A DNA stretch of 64,000 nt, taken from contig NC_089597.1 in the NCBI RefSeq assembly GCF_019320115.1, positions 122,847,485 through 122,911,484 on the forward strand, given 5' to 3'. The position numbers were made by a program, and so were the translations under genes. Shown here piece after piece: positions 10,795 to 21,562 of the stretch; the first letter of the stretch is position 1; the number at the start of each line of letters is the position of its first letter. The stretch is from Miscanthus floridulus. Lineage: Eukaryota > Streptophyta > Magnoliopsida > Poales > Poaceae. A model generated the notes under the pieces. That model was not told where the DNA came from and did no database searches. It saw nothing but the letters and a program-made list of their open reading frames with translations.

Positions 10795-11449
10795 CTGCAG
10801 AGGAGACTGCTGCTGCGTCCTGCGTGTGGTGACTGGTGTGTGTGTTCCGCCTGGGGCAGCGTGCGAGAGAGGAAGACACACAGCACAGGAACAGGAAGTG
10901 GACGGGGTGTGGATTAGAGCAAGGATCGAGGAGAGACTGGGGGAGTTTATTCAGTGTCAGATACCATGAGCATTACTGTGCCATACCACCACTAGCACGT
11001 AGGAGTAGCAATCGGCGCCGTCTGGTAAGCGGGTCGGATCTTGTTTTCTTTTTCAGTTCCCTGCTCCTTCATAGTAGCCTTTGTTTTTCACTGTGTTTTT
11101 CTTTGCTTTGGCACTTCAACTCCGCAATTCATCAAATGAACCTAGGCAAAACTGCGTGAAAATTTTTGAAGTGTAAAAGAACGCGCATTGTAAGTGGCTT
11201 AACTTTTGCTATATAGCTAGTAGATATATAAGTAAAACGTATGTATCTACAGAAGTCAGAACAACATATAATTTGAAAGGAGGGAATACATTTTTACGAC
11301 GGAAGAAAAGCCATTTTTCCTCTCACATCTCGATTTAGTGATTTACAAATAAACAGAACGGGTTCGGACGATGCTTCGTCATACATGCTCCGTACTTGAT
11401 GACCCGAACCCGGTATATACAGTGACCGAGATATCAAAGGCCACTAGCC

Positions 11450-11700
11450 GTGGGAATTCATGTGCTGCCTGTTTTTCTGCATCGTTCCAACTGGGCGTCA
11501 TGTGCTGCATCTTTGACTGACACCGCTAAATCCTTGGCCTACGTGGGTCTAAGACCGGGGTTAGTTGGCTGTCAAGGACTAATCCGCCAGTTTTTTTAAC
11601 TGCTCGCCACGTTCGTCTCTGCAGCTCTGCAGGGGAGGGGCCGGCTGGCGGATCACGTGATGCGCGCAGCACGTACGGGTTCATGCTTCGTGGAATCATG
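11450..11700. promoter_or_regulatory. Conserved upstream block of CLE-like copy 2
   Basis: Counterpart of 3775-4000, with shared GGAATTCATGTGCTGC, GGGCGTCATGTGCTGC and CTAAGACCGGGGTTAG. The homology to the copy-1 upstream region stops at the LINE and resumes after 17562. Confidence 0.4.
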
Positions 11701-12118
11701 GTGTTTCGATCGTTCTGCTTTTAAAAAAAAAATCAGGAGTTATGTCTTTTAATTAAGAAGAATAGAATTGGCCTAGTTTATAAGGGAAACCAGGCCTGAA
11801 AACCTCACATAGGCACAGATTAAAACACAGAAAATACTCACGACACAAGAACATCGTAGCCCGGACGACTAACACACAGAGGTAACACAAATGCCAACGA
11901 CGCCCACCGCGTGTCCTTAGTGCTGAACTGACCACAAGCAGCAAAAAGCAGCTCCGGCTTCCCACGGTGAACAACAGCCAAACACTTTGACCTCCTCCCA
12001 TCATCCGGTATCTTCGACAAGATCATGTACCGAGTCTCACCTTGCGTCGTCATTTAATGCCCTCTATAGCAGCTTGGCCTGGCACGGCATGAACGAGTCC
12101 TCGAGCAGCAAGGAAGCA

Positions 12119-14157
12119 TTACGTGGCAATCTGCCTCAGCATGGCTGGTCCGTCAAGGCCACTGAGTGCCACCAGCGCCTCGATGACAAAGTCAGACATC
12201 GGACCTTTGAAGAGGTTGAGGTAGCGCAGCAAGGTCATCTCCATGGCTTCGCCTTCCACGCCCAGCCGCTTCATGAGCACTTGCCTTGCTTTGCTCTGCG
12301 CGTCACCACACGGCCAAGTAATGGCTGCTAGGCGCGCACTACGCCAGGACGGCTTGCTCGGCCTATTCTTTTCTTTTCGTGGCTTCACTAGGCCATGTTG
12401 TTGTAGAGGAAGCAGGGGTTGTTGGATAGGCTTGGTTATTGAATGGATGAAATTTGCCAGCGCTACCTCACGTGTAGTCTGGCCATCATCCTCTGGCAAA
12501 GGTGGCGAAGTGTGTCCCTGTCCTACAATGTCCATGCAAGGGTTGGCACTAGAAGCAGCTCCAAAGCCACGACGGGGGCGTGCCCGGATGAAAACGACAC
12601 CTCCTCAACCTAAACCCCGTCGTCCCCTCCAAGGTCGCCTTTGCCAGTGTATCCTCGAGCTGATGGCTTGTTAGCTCACTGGGCTATGCATCGATCTCCA
12701 GTGTGGGGGTGGTAGACTTAGCAGTCTCTAACCTTAGCATTTGAGCAGACAAACTTGTTGTATGCTTCTCTAGTTGTATAACAGGACATGAGGGCTCAGC
12801 ATTTGTTGAGGGCGGGAAAATAGAAGTGGGTCAGATTCCCCACCGGCAGCATGGGTTGGTGAGCAACATGAAACATAATTCAATAGGGATTCCTTAGCTG
12901 CGGCAATCTCTAGTTGGAGAAGGGCATCTTCAGCGTCTTGGATTGTAACCTCCAATATTACTGACCTGTTAAACGAAGAATAATTGATCTTGTTGTATGT
13001 TGTCGCCACTTTCACTGGGGAGCCACTAGGGGCAATGTCCTTGGGCCTATGAAGTTGGTCTGCCCAGCTCCTTGGTTCCTGGCACGGTGAAGTGGCCACC
13101 GCAGCTGTCGTCGCCTGGTTCACGCCTGACCAATCTTGATTCAACGTCGAAGCTATCTTCAGCTTTTCTGACACAGCATGTATTTGAAGCATAAGATTTT
13201 CCGCAAGCTTCATCCATTTTTCGTTGGAATCTTGCAACTTTTGCAGCTGTGCACTGAGCAGCAGGGAGAACTCGCTACGCAAGCTTTGTATCTCTGCGTC
13301 AAACATCTTCTTGATTTCGTGCTGAAAATAGTTCGCATATTCGGTGAAGAAACGCTGAGCCGCAGGATCATCGCTCCTTAGGAAGACGCTCAGTGCGACA
13401 ATCATTCTAGTGACCCTGTGATTGTTCCTCCCATGGAAGATGTTGCGGCAGAGGTGGGCGACAAGGCATGGCCGATTGATGGGGATGTTGGTGACGCTGA
13501 CGACAATCCCGCTCACGATGGCCCGAGCGGCGGCAACGGAAGCAGGTGATGGGATCTCGGCAATCCGCAGCCCAGTGGCCCCGTGCAAGGCAAATGAAGC
13601 AGCGGCCTTCAATGATCTTCCGAATGCGGGAAGAGAGACGAGTCATGCTCCCATCATTGCTACTGGGATGGGTTGGCGAGTGGTGCAACTCCTCCCGTGG
13701 ATACTCAACCTTTCTCCACAAGGTGTTCCTGGATGAATCGATGCTTGAAGTAGCAGAGCACGAAGGGTTGTCAGCGAAACAAACTCGAAGACCTGCACAA
13801 CGGCGAGGAACTTCACGACGAGCAGGATCTATGATAATTGATTTAAGCTTGTGGTCCTATGGCTGCTGGTGATGATTTTTGCCTGACGAATAATGCTTCA
13901 CGATATCGGCGTAGGTACGGCTTGTCTTGGGTTCTGACTCAGGCGTTGGCGGCACTACCATGTCGTCGTCAGGCTGTGGCCGACGTTGATTGAGTGGCAG
14001 CGGCAGTGGCGGAGTGTCCACGGAGTTGTGTAGATCATCCATCGACGAGTTGGGAATGGAGCGCCCGTTGTTGGAGTTGCAGCGGCTGGGAGGTGACTGC
14101 TCCAGCAGTGGCACGGAGAGAGGCGGCAACGATGAATGCGCCCGGGATCCACCAGGA
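12119..14157 (-). pseudogene. LINE ORF1-like protein, main part (broken)
   Basis: Pieces in order on the minus strand: a Pro-rich segment with RTYADIVKHYSS (14129-13857); two CCHC zinc knuckles in CFICLARGHWAADC and CFRCRRSGHRERDC (about 13620-13540); an RNA-binding/coiled-coil region with FFTEYANYFQHEIKKMFDAE (about 13360-13300); and a C-terminal block [19 protein letters not shown] with LVALSGLDGPA (12535-12119). The same C-terminal block and knuckles are in the LINE ORF1 at 24341-27612, which supports the assignment. Frameshifts near 13410-13600 and 12770 separate the pieces. The N-terminus lies beyond the inserted LTR. Confidence 0.72.
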
Positions 14158-16847
14158 TGAAAGGTCCTAATATGGCTAGAGGGGGGGTGAATAGCCTATT
14201 TAAAAATCTACAAACCGACTAGAGCAATTTGATTAGTATAACAAATAGCGAAATGCAAACTTGCTCTAGCTCTACAAGGGTTGCAAGCCACCTATCCAAC
14301 AATTCTAGTTGTTATGATCACTGGGCACACAATTTACAAGGTCATTACTCACTAAGAGCTCTCATAAGATGAACTTAATCCACAAAACAAGCTCTCAATT
14401 CTAGCTACACTAAAGAGCTTGTTATAGCTAGTTTGCGAAAATGTAAATGAGTAAGTGAGGTGATTATACCGCCGCGTATAGGAGTGAACCAATCATAAGA
14501 TGAATACTTTATTAATCACCGGGAGAATACCAAAGGGCAAGAGACAACCAATTTTCTCTCGAGGTTCACGTGCTTGCCAACACGCTATGTCCCCATTGTG
14601 TCGACCAACACTTGGTGGTTCGGCGGCTAAGAGGTGTTGCACGAACCTCGTCCACATAATTAGGCACCGCAAGAACCTACCCACAAGTGAGGTAACTCAA
14701 TGACACAAGCAACCCACTAGAGTTACCTTTCGGCACTCTGCCGGGGAAGGTATAAATCCCCTCACAATCGCTGGAGATGGCCACGAACAATCACCAACTC
14801 ATGCCAATCCTCCTCCGCTACTCCAAGCCGTCTAGGTGGTGGCAACCACCAAGAAAAACAAGTGAATCCCGCAGCGAAACACAAATATCAAGTGCCTCTA
14901 GATGCAATCACTCAAGCAATGCACTTGGATTCTCTCCCAAACTTACAATGATGATGGATCAATGATGGAGATGAGTGGGAGGGCTTTTGCTATGCTCACA
15001 AGGTTGCTATGTCAATGCAAATGGTCAAGAAAGTGAGTTTGAGCCGTCTATGGGGCTTAAATAGAAGCCTCCATGAAATAGAGCCATTGTACCCCTTCAC
15101 TGGACCTCAGCGTCTGGTCACGTGATGCGTGCCACGTGTCCCCTTTCTTCAAATGTTGATCGCCCGATCTCAACAGTCAAGTGATGACTAGAAGCAACAG
15201 CTCAAAGTGATCGGACGTTGAACCCCAGCGTCCGGTCGTTTCTAGTAAGCATCCAGAGACGACTTTTCATGACCGAACGCGTCCGATCATACTCGACCGG
15301 ACACAGCCAGCGTCCGGTCATATGGCAACTCCCCTGTGCGCTGCCACGTCAGCAGGACCGGACGCAACCTTTCAGCGTCCGGTCGCTAAGTGACCCAGCG
15401 TCCGGTCAGAGACCGACGCCAGCGTCTTCATGCTTCACCTGACCGGACGCGCCGGTCCTACCGAAACCAGCGTCCGGTCACTTACAGTGACCTTCGTCTT
15501 TTCTGTCTAGGGCACCGGTGGCACCGTCGGACTGTCCGCACTCTACGGGCGGACACTCCACCAGTGAAGTTCCTAACCCTTGCTCAAATGTGCCAACTAC
15601 CAAGTGTATCACCTTGTTCACATGTGTTAGCATATTTTTATAAATGTTTTCAAGGGTGTTAGCACTCCACAAGATCCTAAATGCATATGCAGTGAGTTAG
15701 ATCATCTAGTGTGATGAGGACATCGCCACGCTGGACACACCGACGCCATGGTCTTCCCCAAGTTGCAATTCGTTCCCAACTCAGCTGCCACGTCGCCCTC
15801 GGATTCAGCAGACACGTCGTCACTGTTTCGGTCATAACTTACTCATACGACATCGAAACGGGCCGTTCTTGGATGCGTTGGAAAGGGAACGACGACGCCG
15901 TCGTTTTGGATCTGGTCCCAGCTCCAGAAGGTCCGTGGATCATTCTGTGTGACCACGGCAAGGTGCTGCGTCACCTATTTGGGCCAACTTGGCCATGTAT
16001 CGTGTCGGGCCTTAAGCCCAAGTTGTGGGCGCCCAACCCCTGGCCGTCCCCAACCCTAGGTCGAGTCTTAGACTATAAACACAACCGCCGCCGCTGCTAC
16101 ACAATTGGATTTTTGTTTAGAGTTTAGTTTTCTATCGAGAAACTGAATCGTTCATTGTAACTGTGGTGACAAATCCTTTTACAGTGATCTAGGGCCCCCG
16201 TTCTTGATCTCCTCCACTGTGTCGATTAGTCCTTTGGAACCGAGTTCTTGAATCCTCTATTGATATTCGCGTCATTCATATTTGCAATTTCAGATTGCGT
16301 GTTTTACCTTCTTGCTTGTGCTCTTCGATTCGCTTGCAGGAAAAGCCTTCTTGGTGAGGTCAATCAAGTTGTGCTTGGTTGATAACCAACGGAGCAGTGG
16401 TGTAACGGTTGCAGGGTTCGAATCGCGTCTGATTTGAAGCCGGATCGCCAACGTCGAGATCTCAACAAAATCGAACTTATCGGCTACCTCTCGGAAGATC
16501 GGGCCTGTACTCATCATAGTGGCACTTTGATAACCGCATTTCGATACGAGTTTCACCCCTCTTAATAGTACGGCTATCGAATCTAAATGTGATCACACTC
16601 TCTAAGTGTCTTGATCATCAAAACAAAATAACTCCTACCATTTATACCTTTGCCTTGAGCCTTTTATTTTTTTCTTTCTTCTTTTCACGTCCAAGCGCTT
16701 GATCATCATCATGTTATCACCATCATCATGTTATAATCTTCATTTTCTTCACCACTTGGAATGTGCTACCTATCTCATAATCACTTTGATAAACTAGGTT
16801 AGCACTTAGGGTTTCATCAATTAACCAAAACCAAACTAAAGCTTTCA
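14158..16847 (-). mobile_element. Sirevirus-type copia solo LTR (hosting another LTR)
   Basis: Starts TGAAAGGTCC and ends AAAGCTTTCA, with a perfect 5-bp target duplication CAGGA on both sides (14153-14157 and 16848-16852). The LTR ends are the same as in the Sirevirus at 55811. It is about 1885 bp without the nested insert. It reads on the minus strand (TATTTAAG box near 15060), with a cluster of CGTCCGGTC/GACCGGACG palindromes just upstream at 15100-15490. No internal region remains, so it is a solo LTR left by recombination. Confidence 0.9.
15712..16516 (+). mobile_element. Nested solo LTR (805 bp) of another family
   Basis: Begins TGATGAGGAC and ends GTACTCATCA (TGATGAG/CTCATCA inverted ends) with a perfect 5-bp target duplication TAGTG (15707-15711 and 16517-16521). 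The empty site is seen in the Sirevirus LTR at about 57143 (ATCTAGTGGCAC). A TATAAAC box at about 16073 suggests plus orientation. The family was not identified. Confidence 0.88.
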
Positions 16848-17106
16848 CAGGACGAGAAAGCGGTGGTGGCGAGTCCACCAACAGGACCTCATCCACATCC
16901 TCATCGTCGGGATCGCTGTATCTGAACGTGGAGACGGAGGCTTCCGATAGCGGTGGCTCGAGCATGATGGGGATAGAGGCTTGAGCGACGCGGTCTTCAT
17001 CTCCGTTCTTGGGCTTGGCGGCGAGCTTGGTGGCCATGGCCGTCATCGGCTTGGCAGCGACCTTGCCGGGGTTGGGTCTAGCGTCGGCGGCGAGGCAGGC
17101 GGACAA
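16848..17106 (-). pseudogene. LINE ORF1-like protein, N-terminal part
   Basis: Open frame from M at 17106 with a basic Ala/Lys-rich start (AAKPMTAMATKLAAKPKN), then an acidic, Pro-rich segment (DPDDEDVDEVLL, SPPPLSRP). It runs into the CAGGA target site, where the solo LTR interrupts it; the continuation is at 14157. The sequence 17107-17546 upstream is GC-rich and probably the element's 5' UTR. Confidence 0.6.
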
Positions 17107-17561
17107 CTACTTGACGGAGCTCCTCGCCCGCAGTCAGCTATCGGGCTGCGACGAGTTTCCCCACGTGCAGGCTGGCCGTCGAGCAGCATCCGCGAGGGCA
17201 CCTCGACGGAGGGATGCAGGCCCTACAGGCTGGAGATCTGCTGGGGCTCCGTAGACGGCGATGGCAGCTTCCTGGCAACGGGGACCGGAACCAGCGACGA
17301 GATCTCCCTAGTCCCAACCTCCTTCTTCCGATCCACGGCAAAGGGAACTCGTAAGGAGCTCACCCGCTGCAGCTCGCAGGCGAACGCGCGGAGACGGCGG
17401 GCCACTTGGGGCAGTGGATCTGGGGGCAGACTAGGTAGGCGCCGCCACGGCGCCGTGGGCCGGTCGCGCAGGCCGGAGCGGAGGCGCTGGGAGGGGAGGA
17501 GGCGTCCAGGAGGCGGCGGAGTGGAGGCAGCACAACAGAATAATCCCGATCGTTTCGCTTT

Positions 17562-19459
17562 CACCGGCCCTAGTTTTGTTCCATGGACAGTGGTCCACTG
17601 CACGCATTTGAATTGCATGGTTGTGTGATTGAATGTGTATAATGACCGAGATGCATGTTCTCATGTTCATACGTGCTTTTGCGGGTCAGCAACTCAAACT
17701 GAATCCAAAGATTATAATCAGAAAGTCTGCATCCCACTGATGATACGATTCAGATTTCTGAGTCTTGGATGATATGGAAATCAGCCTAATTACGCAAGCA
17801 GGGCCAGGGGCCGTTTTGAACCGGAGAAGAAAAAACTGTAAGTCAAGTCAGAGATGGTGTAGTTTTGGAACAGCAACAGCAATAGACTAATGTAGCGGAA
17901 CGTGGCCCTGGCGTGTGTGCCATCTGAAATCCTGAATAAACAAGGAGCGAGACGATCTGGATTCTGAAGTGCAGGATCCTCCGGCAAGCAATAAAGAACT
18001 GCAGGAGTGGTGGAGGTTAACTGCAGGTCCCGTGTTCGTCGGGTGCAATGCAAGTTGATGGCAGTTAAAAAATTTCAATTAACACTAACACTGAGCCAAC
18101 GAAAAATGAAGAGGAGCTCTGCAATGCAAGTTCAGTGAGGCGTACGTACCCTGAGATGACACTTTCGACCGATCTGGCAGTGTCGCCACGCATTATTCGC
18201 ATTGGGATCGGCGTTGACAGGAATGGATCCTGGGAGGTCAGGAGGGAAGGGAAGATGTCAGTAGCCACTGGCAAGTAGCAGCTGCTTTTACACACGGAAA
18301 GAGAAAAAAAGAACCTTTTAATGATGGATGGTCGGTAGTTTTTTTTTTTTTTGGTAATCAATCATCAGGCTGCGTGATGACCACGTAACGGCGGACGGAC
18401 TTTTTATCTGCACGGAGGCTGCAGCCGGCCAGCAGCAAACATCCTCTGAGTTTCAGAGCGGTTTCTTCAGACGGAACCAAAGTCTGAACCAACTGTGCTT
18501 TTACAGCTTCTGGTATTTTACATTGTACGTAATAACAAGACGACGACGACGGGAGCATCTGCGGCTGCATCAGCAAGTTGGCAAAGATTAGCAGAGATTA
18601 TTGCACAAAGACAGGGTGCCAAAAAGGCATAGTAGTCGTCATTAGTGAAGCGACCACCGCACCACACAGCTGTTGGCCCGCGTGGAAGGCGCCGTGCGTC
18701 AGTGCGTGCACGCACGCCTTGAGATACGGGCCGGGGGATCAACAAGAGACAGCCATGGCTCATGGCTGGAACGTGTCCTTTTTGCCGGCGCCCCGATCGG
18801 TACGGCGGCGTGCGGTGCCACCTTCACCGCCGGCGCCACGTGCCCCCGGCCGGCCGGCGAGCGCCAGCTAGCTTCGCCACCTCTTCACCTCTCGCTTTTT
18901 CGACCGGGCACGGGCACGGACACGGGCAAACCTTTTTGTGCACGGGCATGGCACGGACGGCCAGCCGCGTGACCAGTAACGCGGCGGTGAAACTTTCCAT
19001 CCCCTAATGATGTACGGCGCCGGCAGGTTTACTGCCAGTAGATTACCTGGTTAAGTAATTAGTTGGCTGTTAATACAAGTTAATTGGTAGCCGTACGTGT
19101 CTGCTGAAGCTCAACTGTTATTACAGGGAATTGTTCTGTAAAGGGAGTTACTACTTACTACTGCTACAGGCTACAGCTTTCTTCTGCAAACGGATAGGGA
19201 TGTGCTTGGTTTGGCGTACGTACCTGATGAGATGAGGCATCTGATCTGAAATTGTTTTATGCAGCGCATGATCGGACCACTGGACGCAGATCTCCATATA
19301 CTTACGTTACACAGGCGCAAGATGAGATCATGCGTGGACTGGGAAGCTGGAGAAGCAGGCAATTTTAGAACCGAGGGCGTAAGGCCTGCCGTGCAGCAGG
19401 CATCCAAGAAAGGGATGAACATCTGCTGGTTCATCCGGTCTATATCATTATTATAACAA
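17562..19459. promoter_or_regulatory. Displaced upstream region of CLE-like copy 2
   Basis: No gene seen. Blocks match, in the same order, the upstream region of copy 1: ACAAGGAG.GACGATCTG and GCAGGATCCTCCGG (17945-17990 against 4380-4420), the GGGATCGGCGT block (18200 against 4770), and GCCCCGATCGGTACGGCGGCG (split over 18790-18810 against 5140-5160). This shows that the LINE inserted into a region once next to 11700. The AT-rich stretch 18060-18360 holds nothing else I can name. Confidence 0.55.
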
Positions 19460-19490
19460 CTAGGTTCGTGCCCGTGCGTTGCTACGGGAT
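19460..19490 (-). mobile_element. Helitron 3' terminus
   Basis: On the minus strand CCCGT-loop-ACGGG (19488-19471) forms a short hairpin. It is followed eight bases later by CTAG at 19463-19460 and then a T, the Helitron 3'-end pattern (hairpin, CTRR, insertion before T). The 5' TC end was not located. The body probably extends rightward to somewhere before 22500 and includes the captured kinase exons. Confidence 0.65.
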
Positions 19491-20637
19491 AGCTAAACTT
19501 TTATACTAAAAACTCACGGATCGCACGAATTAAACACCGACGTTAAAGTGACATTTAATTCAAAAATCAAAGTTCGTGAAACAAATCATAACGAATAACG
19601 AGGGATTCCGTATCGCTTACTGCCGCTTGAAACAAATCAGAACGAAAACAATGCCGCTCTACTGGTGCAGTTCTGATTCGTCCCTCATGCCGTAGTCCAA
19701 GAGTTGCAATAGGTAACAATGCCATTCCATCAGAAGTCAGAACCGCAGGAGACGATGTAGGATAACAAGTTGGCGTCCACATCAGCTGCGCAAAAGCAAA
19801 GAAAGGCTAGATAATAATAAAGGGAAATATCTACACACGAAAATTGGACACGATTGACGGGTTACCAAAAAAGCTATCGCGAAGACATGATGGTAGCACC
19901 CTCCCATTTTTATCTATATGGTTATGAATGTAATCGTTTCACAATATGATATATCCACACCCAAAGTTTAAACAGGTTCACTGAACAGAACTGAAAAATA
20001 CCACTCTTCAGTTTGACTAATAACACATATCAGTATCAGATACAGATGGCTATTATGCAGTACAGATGATAGCACACATACAGACCTGTAATAGTGAACA
20101 GATGGCTATTACGCAGTACAGATGAATGCAAATGAGCTCAACAAATTTGTGCCTGTAATAGTTAACTATCATCCGAACATATTTCTGTGACCAAAAGAAA
20201 TAGTGTGGGTATATGAAATCACATTGCCTGTCTTCTCGCAAGTTACATCGATCTCTCAACTTCAACAACACTGAGTTGTTCATACCAGTAGAAGCACTTG
20301 AGTTCCCAGTAGCCACAGTTCGTCGAGGGGGCACTATCCCTTGATGTTTGCCTAAAATCCTAGCTGTGAGGAGGATGTATTAAATTATGCAGCACTCGAT
20401 ATGGTAAGAATGAGGTAGCTAGTCAATTTATAATATTACAAGTAAGTGGCATAGGAAAAAACTTTATTTGAGAAAACGTCAAATCACTTCAGGTTACTTT
20501 CATTTCTGCCTACATTAGATATCTTCCAAAGAAAATATTAACTGATCTGTTGGCATCCACTAACTAAAAAAATAAACATTGCATACAAAGTTTCGGCAGA
20601 GGTCATGGTTACCAACATTGTCAAAAAAAAAGTCTAC

Positions 20638-21291
20638 CTCATTCTTTCCAGGCAATATTGGCTTCCATTGAGAAGTTCTACCAAAATACAGAACACTGAC
20701 CACATGTCAACGGCTGGACCATATTTTGTGCTTCCAAGCAGCAACTCTGGAGGTCTGCAGCCACAATCCAGGAAAACAATAAGAAGCTTGCGATAACAAC
20801 TGTAAATATGATAAAAAACCTGTAAAAGTAAACAATACCTATGCCACAAAGTGCTCACACCGCTAGTAAGGTTTCCAATGTGATCACTCGAGAATGATCT
20901 TGCAAGGCCAAAATCAGCAAGCTTCAGGTTACCCTCATTGTCTATCAAAAGGTTAGATCCTACAAACAAAGTATCGAATACAATATGTTAGCTTAACAAG
21001 GCACAAATAACAGGAATAAGGAAAACAAGAAAAACCCAGCAGAGATGTGTGCAGTTAAGACCTTTGATATCTCAATGCAGAACTTGGTTGACATGACAAT
21101 AGTGCAGGCCTGTAAGCAGCTGTCTCATGAAACACTGGAACAAGGCATTTCATCAGTGATAAAACCATGACACATCCAAAGCAAAGCACAGCCAGTTACT
21201 TGGATAGGTGGTTATACCTTAATCTGTGGCACAGTGAACTGCATTCCTGGCCAATCAGCAAGCCCGGTGAGGTCATGGTCCATATACTAAA
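20638..21291 (-). pseudogene. CDKC-type cyclin-dependent kinase fragment
   Basis: Four exons of a plant CDKC-like kinase with introns kept. 21291-21218 encodes EYMDHDLTGLADWPGMQFTV. 21134-21062 encodes FMRQLLTGLHYCHVNQVLH-stop-DIKG. 20959-20839 encodes NLLIDNEGNLKLADFGLARS through TLWHR. 20754-20638 encodes RPPELLLGSTKYGPAVDMWS. The HRD arginine codon has become TGA (21072-21074), which removes the catalytic loop. A one-base loss near the end of the last exon shifts the GKPILPG segment. N- and C-terminal exons are missing. Its position by a Helitron 3' end suggests gene capture. Confidence 0.8.
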
Positions 21292-21375
21292 AAACCATGT
21301 AAATGCTCCCCTTGTACTTGTTACCGTCAACTAATTCAAAACCACAACAATCTGTGCCAACCATTACTACTGCTC

Positions 21376-21562
21376 TAACTTAACCAAAAAAAAAACAAAG
21401 CAGTGGAAACAAGAATAGAGCTCGCCATACTTGGTCACACGAAACAGTGTCCACCTTTTACTCTTTTTAGAACTTAACCAAAAAAAACAAAGCAGTGGAA
21501 ACAAGAATAGAGCTCGCCATACTTGGTCACACAAAACAGTGTCCACCTTTTACTCTTTTTAG
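21376..21562. repeat. ~93-bp tandem repeat
   Basis: Two near-identical units (about 21378-21470 and 21473-21562): CTTAACC plus an A run, GCAGTGGAAACAAGAATAG, CTCGCCATACTTGGTCACAC and CCACCTTTTACTCTTTTTAG. They differ in A-run length and by one substitution. Confidence 0.85.

Larger units (their letters stand above)
11722..17546 (-). mobile_element. ORF1-only L1-like LINE with target duplication
   Basis: Flanked by a near-perfect 15-bp duplication: CGATCGTTCTGCTTT at 11707-11721 and CGATCGTTTCGCTTT at 17547-17561 (two neighbouring bases differ). On the minus strand it starts GC-rich at 17546, encodes an ORF1-like protein with CCHC knuckles, and ends near 11722 with TTCTTAATTAAAAGAC and a T/A tail like plant L1 3' ends. 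No ORF2 (endonuclease or reverse transcriptase) is present. Without the nested LTRs it is about 3.1 kb. It splits the conserved region upstream of CLE-like copy 2. Confidence 0.72.

Noticed and set aside
10795..10881. Upstream ATG for CLE-like copy 2
   Set aside because: It adds 29 residues before the hydrophobic core, and copy 1 has no equivalent start.
15100..15490. CRISPR-like short palindromic repeats
   Set aside because: The same words recur in the same place in another LTR of the family; they are LTR promoter repeats.
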